A DNA stretch of 20,248 nucleotides, taken from contig JBHHYN010000043.1 of NCBI GenBank assembly GCA_046757565.1, forward strand, positions 1 to 20,248. The letters run 5' to 3'. The position numbers and the translations under genes were made by a program. This document shows positions 14,797 to 20,248 of this stretch, piece after piece. A model generated the notes under the pieces. That model was given only the letters and a program-made list of their open reading frames with translations. It searched no databases and had not been told where the DNA came from. This DNA is from JBHHYN01 sp046757565 (lineage in GTDB: Bacteria > Pseudomonadota > Gammaproteobacteria > Eutrophobiales > Eutrophobiaceae). Position 1 is the first letter of the stretch; each line of letters begins with the position of its first letter.

Positions 14797-14904
14797 CGTC
14801 AGTTGTGCTTTGTCAGTTGCCAAAAAAGCGTGTGTCGATTTTAATGAGCAGTCAAGTCCTTTATATACTGCATCCGGACCAAGAACCACTGACCAATAAC
14901 ATCT
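14797..14904. repeat. Heptad inverted-arm element 9 (nuoH-nuoI gap)
   Basis: The left arm is CGTCAGT, TGTGCTT, TGTCAGT, TGCCAAA (14797-14824). The core lies at about 14824-14876. The right arm is GACCAAG, AACCACT, GACCAAT, AACATCT (14877-14904). The right arm resembles that of element 1, and the core is the second copy of the element 1 core. Confidence 0.82.
14824..14876. repeat. Dispersed intergenic core repeat, copy B
   Basis: This matches copy A (57-113) in the same orientation. The A-run plus GCGTGTG is near 14822-14833. AGTCAAGTCCTTT at 14850-14862 is followed by ATACTGCAT at 14866-14874. Differences are substitutions, a shorter middle and a small indel in the T/A run. It lies between nuoH and nuoI and must be transcribed if the operon is continuous. 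Confidence 0.75.
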
Positions 14905-14905
14905 T

Positions 14906-15979
14906 CTAATCAAACCACGGTGGCACTTCACCCACCACGAGAACCGCCGCGACAATTAACCACACAATTGTAATTGGAATAAACACCTTCCAGCCCAGAC
15001 GCATGATCTGGTCGTAGCGGTATCTCGGAAACGTGGCGCGAAACCATAGAAATAAAAACAGAAAAAACGATGCTTTCAGAAGCAACCAGATGATATTTGG
15101 CTCGCCAATGACCGGAATACCCTCAAATGGCGATAACCATCCGCCAAAGAACATAAGCGCCGTCAGGGTAGAGATAAGAATCATGTTGGCGTATTCCGCC
15201 ATGAAGAAGATCGAAAACGCCATGCCTCCATATTCGACATGAAATCCCGCTACAATCTCCGACTCACCTTCCGCCATATCGAAGGGCGCGCGGTTGGTCT
15301 CCGCGACGCCTGATATAAAGTAGACGACGACGAGTGGCAGCAACGGCAGCCAGAACCAGTGAATGATGCTGCCGTCCTGGGCGCGGATGATATCTCCCAG
15401 ATTCAAACTGCCGGCGGCGATGAGCACTCCGACCAAGGCAAATCCCATGGCGATCTCATAGGCGACGATCTGCGCCGCAGAACGCATCGCACCGAGAAAG
15501 GCATATTTTGAGTTGGATGCCCAGCCAGCAATGATCACGCCATAGACGGCGAGGGAGGTCAGCGCCAGTATATATAACAAGCCGGCATTAATATTCGACA
15601 GGACCATGACATCATCAAACGGGATCACGGCCCAGGCTGCCAGCGCCGGCCCAATGGATAGTATCGGCGCCATGATGAACAGCCTTTTGTTTGCGCCGGT
15701 GGGAATAATGATCTCCTTGAAAATCAATTTAACCGCATCGGCAATGGGTTGTAACCAGCCGCGCGGACCGACCCGGTTCGGTCCGATCCGGGACTGCATA
15801 TAACCGATCACCTTGCGTTCCGCATAGGTGGTATAGGCAACCGCCAGCAGCAGCGGCACCAGGATGGCGATAATCTTGGTCAACGCATCCAGTGTATACA
15901 CAGCATAGCCGTCATACGGCGTGGCGAACAGCAAGCCGGCGAGTGGCCCCCATACGCTGTCTCTCAATAATTCAAACAT
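14906..15979 (-). CDS. nuoH: NADH-quinone oxidoreductase subunit H
   Basis: NuoH (ND1) forms much of the quinone cavity and links the peripheral and membrane arms. The 357-aa product has the conserved loop with RIGPNRVGPRGWLQPIADAV at 64-83 and the charged motif VAETNRAPFDMAEGESEIV at about 225-243. The remainder is about eight membrane helices. The start MFELLRDSVW lies 11 bp after the nuoG stop codon, with AGGAC as a modest ribosome site. Confidence 0.97.
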   Translation of the reverse strand: MFELLRDSVWGPLAGLLFATPYDGYAVYTLDALTKIIAILVPLLLAVAYTTYAERKVIGYMQSRIGPNRVGPRGWLQPIADAVKLIFKEIIIPTGANKRLFIMAPILSIGPALAAWAVIPFDDVMVLSNINAGLLYILALTSLAVYGVIIAGWASNSKYAFLGAMRSAAQIVAYEIAMGFALVGVLIAAGSLNLGDIIRAQDGSIIHWFWLPLLPLVVVYFISGVAETNRAPFDMAEGESEIVAGFHVEYGGMAFSIFFMAEYANMILISTLTALMFFGGWLSPFEGIPVIGEPNIIWLLLKASFFLFLFLWFRATFPRYRYDQIMRLGWKVFIPITIVWLIVAAVLVVGEVPPWFD

Positions 15980-15990
15980 TCAGTCTGGTC

Positions 15991-18381
15991 CTATCCGGCC
16001 TGTTCCAGTGAGATATCACCGAACCATGGTCCCAATCCCTGGCTGTCCGGATGGGCGGCATGGATCAGGACCGTGTTGGGCGGCAGCCGGTCATCGATAA
16101 CCACAGGCAATACTCGTTCTGTTCCATTTTGTCTTACCCGGATATTGCCCCTGCCGGACAAACCCGCTGCCCTGGCGGATCGTTTACTGATGTGTACCTT
16201 CCCATCCGCAACGTCCGTGGTGTGCTGCAATGCCGGAGCACGCCGCACCAGGGGATCGGCGGAATTCATCGGTACATCAGTAATTCGCTGCATGGCATCT
16301 TTCGCCGGCACCAGTGAAGCGGGTGTTTGCCAGGCGCCAAGGTTTTCCGGTTTAACCCGGTCACAGGCGACCTTTATTTCATCACTTATCTCCATCACGC
16401 TAGTGTAGTCAAACTGGTCCAGTTCAAAGCTGTTTCCCAGGACCCGCAGGACTTTCCAGGCAGGGCGCGCTTCACCAGGGGCGGGAACGACTCTTGAGAA
16501 AGACTGTTGAACGCCTTCCATATTGATGTAAGACCCCGCATTTTCCGCGTACTGTGCAATTGGCAACAGAATATCGGCATACTCTTCCATCCTCTCCGTT
16601 TTATACGGGGTCAACGCAATAACACAGGCCGCTGCCTGCAACGCCTGCAGTGCCAGGTGGCCGTCCCAACAATCCAACTCCGGCTCGATATTGAGCAACA
16701 GATAGGCGGACAGTTGCTGCTCCAGCATGGCCTGGGTATCCAGCCCGGCGCCTTCTCCGGCAACCCCCGCGGCTACTCGATGGGGCACGGCGCCGGCCAA
16801 CCAGGCCCCTGCCGTATTGGCGGCCTCACCCAGATAACCAAAGCTTGAGCCGGTAAGTGTTGCGATCATCCCGGCAAGATAACGGATCACAGAGAATTGG
16901 GTATGGGCCATGGCCAGATTTCCCAGTAAGACGGAGCAGTTGTCCGCGGCGCTGAGTTTTTCTGCGATTTGCCGTTGTCTCTTATCGGACCGGAATGCGC
17001 TGGTGAGCCGTTGAATCTCACCGTCCGGGTCGGATCCGGTCGATTTGAGCAACGCCTTGACAATGCCGGCAAGCATCCCCAGCAGTTCGCCGGGAGGGAT
17101 GATCGCCTTGATGCCGATATCAAAATTAAACGCATAATCCACTGGATTGATGAACATGATATCCGCGCCAGAGAGTGCCGCTTTGCGTAAGCGGTGGTTG
17201 ATAATCGGTTGCTGCTTGCGCGGGTAGCCACCGATGACTAACGCTGCATCAAGCTGCTGTAACTCCACGATGGTCTGACCCAACCAGGGAAACACCGGGG
17301 CAGTCTCCTGATCGCTGAAATCCCCTTGTTGCAGGCGATGATCGATATTATTGGAACCTACTCCCCGAACGAACTTTTGTAGAAGATAAAGCTCTTCTGT
17401 GGTACAGGTGGCGGAAGCCAGTGCGCCAATCCGGTCATCAGGGCCTTCGCTGGAGACAATAGTGCCAAGACGCGCCTTGATGGCCTGAAATGCCGTTTCC
17501 CAATCCACCTCCTGCCAGGCGCCGTCCTGTTTGAGCATGGGGACAAGCAACCGATCCCCGCTGTAGAGCCCTTCATAGCTGAAACGGTCCCGATCGGACA
17601 GCCAGATTTCATTAATCGCTTCGTTATCAGCGGGCACGACGCGTTTCACCCGGTTGGCCGCTACGTGGAAATGTATGTTTGAGCCGACCGGATCATGGGG
17701 TGCTATACCATTGTGCTGGGTAATCTCCCAGGTACGGGCCGAAAAGCGGAACGGTTTCGAGGTCAATGCCCCGACGGGACACAGATCGATAATATTGCCT
17801 GACATTTCGGAAGCCATACTCTTTTCTATATAAGTGCCGATCTGCATATGTTCACCGCGCCCGGTTGCCCCCAGTTCTCTCATCCCGGCTATCTCCTCCC
17901 CGAAACGGATGCAGCGTGTACAGTGGATGCAGCGCGTCATATCGGTCTGCACCAGTGGCCCGATATTTTTATCCTTGACGACACGTTTCCTTTCCTGATA
18001 GCGGGAGACAGCTTTGCCATACCCCATAGCCAGGTCCTGTAATTCACATTCACCGCCCTGGTCGCAGATCGGGCAATCGAGGGGATGATTGATCAACAGA
18101 AATTCCATGACCGATTTTTGCGCTTCCAGGGCCTGGGGACTTTTGCTGAAGACTTTCATGCCATCCATCACCGGTGTTGCGCACGCAGGCAGGGGTTTCG
18201 GCGCCTTTTCCACCTCGACCAGACACATACGGCAATTGGCGGCCACCGAGAGTTTCTTGTGGTAACAGAAACGCGGGACGTAGATATCGTTGGCGTCCGT
18301 CACCTCGATCAGCATCTGCCCCTTGCGCGCCTGCAAGGATTTGCCGTCCACTTCAATGGTGATTACGTCGTCACTTGTCAT
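15991..18381 (-). CDS. nuoG: NADH-quinone oxidoreductase subunit G
   Basis: NuoG is the large iron-sulfur subunit of the peripheral arm, 796 aa. Ligands for the 2Fe-2S cluster N1b are Cys39/50/53/67. Those for N5 are His99, Cys103/106/112 (HPLDCPICDQGGECELQDLA). Those for N4 are Cys151/154/157/201 (CIHCTRC, DLCPVGALTSKP). The following segment (residues about 218-235) has no CxxC group, so the extra N7 cluster found in E. coli NuoG appears absent. A molybdopterin-oxidoreductase-like domain fills the rest. The ATG at 18381 follows an ACAAGT-type heptad array with no Shine-Dalgarno, and the array continues into the first codons (ATGACAAGTGAC). Confidence 0.96.
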   Translation of the reverse strand: MTSDDVITIEVDGKSLQARKGQMLIEVTDANDIYVPRFCYHKKLSVAANCRMCLVEVEKAPKPLPACATPVMDGMKVFSKSPQALEAQKSVMEFLLINHPLDCPICDQGGECELQDLAMGYGKAVSRYQERKRVVKDKNIGPLVQTDMTRCIHCTRCIRFGEEIAGMRELGATGRGEHMQIGTYIEKSMASEMSGNIIDLCPVGALTSKPFRFSARTWEITQHNGIAPHDPVGSNIHFHVAANRVKRVVPADNEAINEIWLSDRDRFSYEGLYSGDRLLVPMLKQDGAWQEVDWETAFQAIKARLGTIVSSEGPDDRIGALASATCTTEELYLLQKFVRGVGSNNIDHRLQQGDFSDQETAPVFPWLGQTIVELQQLDAALVIGGYPRKQQPIINHRLRKAALSGADIMFINPVDYAFNFDIGIKAIIPPGELLGMLAGIVKALLKSTGSDPDGEIQRLTSAFRSDKRQRQIAEKLSAADNCSVLLGNLAMAHTQFSVIRYLAGMIATLTGSSFGYLGEAANTAGAWLAGAVPHRVAAGVAGEGAGLDTQAMLEQQLSAYLLLNIEPELDCWDGHLALQALQAAACVIALTPYKTERMEEYADILLPIAQYAENAGSYINMEGVQQSFSRVVPAPGEARPAWKVLRVLGNSFELDQFDYTSVMEISDEIKVACDRVKPENLGAWQTPASLVPAKDAMQRITDVPMNSADPLVRRAPALQHTTDVADGKVHISKRSARAAGLSGRGNIRVRQNGTERVLPVVIDDRLPPNTVLIHAAHPDSQGLGPWFGDISLEQAG

Positions 18382-18407
18382 TTTTTACTTGTCACTTGTT
18401 ACTTGTT
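18373..18407. repeat. Heptad array 10, single arm (nuoF-nuoG gap and nuoG start)
   Basis: The units read ACTTGTC (18373), ATTTTTT, ACTTGTC, ACTTGTT, ACTTGTT in unbroken 7-nt register. The first lies inside the nuoG coding region. The start codon occupies 18379-18381. The array fills the 28-bp gap to the nuoF stop codon (18410-18412). No mirrored arm is visible. Confidence 0.8.
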
Positions 18408-18409
18408 TA

Positions 18410-19720
18410 TCATGCTGCTTCATTTTTTATTTCATCAATGATGCTACGGCCATTGTTTTCAATCATGTATTCAAACTCATGCCGGTAATGTCTGAGGATA
18501 CCCTGTACGGGCCATGCGGCGGCATCACCCAGCGCGCAGATGGTGTGGCCTTCAATCTTTTTCGATACATCAACCAGCTTGTCCAGATCCGCATGGTTCC
18601 CCTTACCGTCGAGAATACGTGTGATCATGCGGTACAACCAACCGGTGCCTTCCCTGCAGGGTGTGCACTGACCACAGGACTCGGAATAATAGAAACGCGA
18701 TATCCGCTGTAGCATCCGCACCATACAGGTCGTTTCATCCATCACCACCACAGCACCGGAACCCAGTAGCGATCCGGCCTTCTGGACGGAGTTATAATCC
18801 ATATTAACCTGCAGCATAATCTCACCGGGCAATACGGGGACGGAGGAGCCTCCCGGTATAACGGCCTTCAACGTATGGCCTTCCCGGACCCCCCCTGCCA
18901 GCTCCAGCAGATCCTTGAATGGCGTACCCATTGGCACTTCAAAATTCCCCGGACGGTTGACGTGGCCGCTGACGGAAAAGCATTTGGTGCCGCCGCTGTT
19001 CTCCACGCCGAGGTCCGCAAACCACTTGCCACCATTGCGGACAATGCTGGGGATGGAACTGAAGGTCTCGGTGTTATTGATGGTGGTCGGCCGGCCATAA
19101 AGCCCGTAATTAGCCGGGAACGGCGGTTTGAACCGGGGCATGCCTTTCTTGCCCTCAAGCGACTCCAGCAGCGCAGTCTCTTCACCGCAGATATAGGCGC
19201 CGGCGCCGAGACTGGCACAAATATCGATATCAATCCCGGACCCCATGATATCATGCCCGAGGTAACCCGCGGCATAGGCCTCTCGCAGGGCATTTTCAAA
19301 GCGACTGTAGGGCTCATCAATAAATTCACCACGGATGTAGTTATACGCCACCGTTGCACCCATGGCATAACAGGCGATGGCCAGGCCCTCTACCAGCGCA
19401 TGGGGATTGAAGCGCAGGATGTCCCGGTCTTTACAGGTGCCCGGTTCGCTTTCATCGGAATTACAGACGACATACTTCTGTCCCTTGATATTGGGGGAGG
19501 ACATGAAACTCCATTTCAGGCCGGCCGGAAAACCGGCGCCGCCGCGGCCACGCAGACCGGAACTTTTTACCTCGTCAACTATCTGCTCCGGCGGGCGTTT
19601 TTCCCGAAGGACATCTTTCCACGCCTCGTAACCACTGACCCGGTAATAATTCTCCAGGGTCCACGGCTGCTCGAATTGCAGGGTCGCGTAACAAACCTGA
19701 TTAAGCTTGATAGCAGCCAT
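18410..19720 (-). CDS. nuoF: NADH-quinone oxidoreductase subunit F
   Basis: NuoF binds NADH and FMN and carries cluster N3, the entry point for electrons. The 436-aa protein has the glycine-rich FMN/NADH site LRGRGGAGFPAGLKW at 56-70 and the CNSDESEPGTCKDR segment at 86-99. N3 ligands are Cys349/352/355 (SCGQCTPCREGTGW) and Cys395 (GHTICALGDAAAWP). Length is close to E. coli NuoF (445). Its ATG overlaps the nuoE stop codon by one base (TAATG), which suggests translational coupling. Confidence 0.97.
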   Translation of the reverse strand: MAAIKLNQVCYATLQFEQPWTLENYYRVSGYEAWKDVLREKRPPEQIVDEVKSSGLRGRGGAGFPAGLKWSFMSSPNIKGQKYVVCNSDESEPGTCKDRDILRFNPHALVEGLAIACYAMGATVAYNYIRGEFIDEPYSRFENALREAYAAGYLGHDIMGSGIDIDICASLGAGAYICGEETALLESLEGKKGMPRFKPPFPANYGLYGRPTTINNTETFSSIPSIVRNGGKWFADLGVENSGGTKCFSVSGHVNRPGNFEVPMGTPFKDLLELAGGVREGHTLKAVIPGGSSVPVLPGEIMLQVNMDYNSVQKAGSLLGSGAVVVMDETTCMVRMLQRISRFYYSESCGQCTPCREGTGWLYRMITRILDGKGNHADLDKLVDVSKKIEGHTICALGDAAAWPVQGILRHYRHEFEYMIENNGRSIIDEIKNEAA

Positions 19721-20217
19721 TACTCCAATCCATCCAGGATCTCATCGATCTTTTCTTTAGTAAGGCGCTCGTAATATTTATGGTCAACCATCATCATCGG
19801 ACCGCCGCAGCAGGCGGCCAGGCACTCCTCTTCCTGTTTGAGATAAAAACGGCCGTCGCTGGTCGATTCACCCGTCCTGATGCCGAGTTTGTTCTCGATA
19901 TATGTGACGATGTCATCTGCGCCGCAGAGCATACAGGAGATATTGGTACAGACGGAAATACTGTGGCGTCCTACCGGTTTCGTCTCCAGCATGGAATAGA
20001 ATGAAGCGACTTCATATACGGCAATCGGCGGCATATCCAGATAACCGGCCACTGCGTCCATGAGTTGTTCGGTCAAATAGCCTCCGTTTTCATGCTGCAC
20101 CTCCCGCAAGGCCGCCAGCACTGTCGACTGTTTATGTTCCGGCGGATACTTCTTTAACCAGAGGTCGATCTCGGCCTTTGCATGCTCAGACAATATGTTT
20201 TTCGTATCTTGATTCAT
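19720..20217 (-). CDS. nuoE: NADH-quinone oxidoreductase subunit E
   Basis: NuoE carries the 2Fe-2S cluster N1a beside NuoF. The 165-aa product has a thioredoxin-like ferredoxin domain with ligands Cys90 and Cys95 (SVCTNISC) and Cys132 and Cys136 (ECLAACCGGP). Residues 63-80, PPIAVYEVASFYSMLETK, are typical. No Shine-Dalgarno is present; the ATG lies 7 bp from a TTCAGGG array at the window edge. nuoD is expected just beyond. Confidence 0.96.
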   Translation of the reverse strand: MNQDTKNILSEHAKAEIDLWLKKYPPEHKQSTVLAALREVQHENGGYLTEQLMDAVAGYLDMPPIAVYEVASFYSMLETKPVGRHSISVCTNISCMLCGADDIVTYIENKLGIRTGESTSDGRFYLKQEEECLAACCGGPMMMVDHKYYERLTKEKIDEILDGLE

Positions 20218-20223
20218 TCTTTA

Positions 20224-20248
20224 TTCAGGGTTCAGGGTTCAGGGTTCA
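20224..20248. repeat. Heptad array 11 (upstream of nuoE, cut by the window edge)
   Basis: Three perfect TTCAGGG units plus TTCA run to the end of the window. Read on the nuo sense strand they are CCCTGAA units directly upstream of the nuoE start. Whether a mirrored arm exists lies beyond the window. Confidence 0.85.

Noticed and set aside
1..20248. Insertion sequence or transposase behind the heptad arrays
   Set aside because: No transposase, integrase or REP-associated tyrosine transposase gene is present in the window, and no clear target-site duplications were seen.

Overview
The window looks like a gammaproteobacterial chromosome segment. That rests on the E-to-N order of single-copy nuo genes, the protein types (SCO1/SenC, a short phosphatidylserine decarboxylase) and a cheY-cheA-cheW-receptor cluster resembling the Pseudomonas che2 (F7-type) system. 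No species can be named from the sequence alone. No transposase, phage, rRNA, tRNA or CRISPR feature was found.

Layout: (1) 160-5788, minus strand, a chemosensory operon read cheY, cheA, cheW, then a soluble chemoreceptor. The receptor has an N-terminal flavohaemoglobin-like globin, a PAS domain, two tandem HAMP-like repeats, an MCP signalling hairpin, a Lys/Ala-rich tail and a terminal EWEEF pentapeptide. (2) 5789-6246, a divergent intergenic region. (3) 6247-7826, plus strand, a SCO1/SenC copper chaperone and a phosphatidylserine decarboxylase. (4) 7842-7958, minus strand, the 5' third of a second cheY-like gene, cut off just beyond the decarboxylase stop codon. (5) 8162-20217, minus strand, ten complex I genes read nuoE, F, G, H, I, J, K, L, M, N. 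nuoA-D presumably lie beyond the right edge.

The most unusual feature is the intergenic DNA. At least ten gaps carry short tandem arrays, nearly all with a strict 7-nt period. Most are built as two converging arms: units ending in GTC or GTTC on the left and units beginning GAC or GAAC on the right, either abutting or flanking a core. Unit sequence differs from gap to gap, but the two arms within a gap generally resemble each other, so each locus could fold as an imperfect hairpin. One core of about 60 nt recurs 14.7 kb apart (57-113 and 14824-14876). The arrays run up to or into start and stop codons of nuo genes, and most genes just downstream of an array lack a clear Shine-Dalgarno. They resemble in style the heptameric STRR repeats known from cyanobacteria, but here they form mirrored arms inside an energy-metabolism operon.

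Functionally, the receptor probably senses oxygen or a related gas and signals through CheW/CheA to CheY. The nuo genes build the proton-pumping NADH dehydrogenase, and the SCO protein supports cytochrome oxidase assembly, so the window groups oxygen sensing with respiration.
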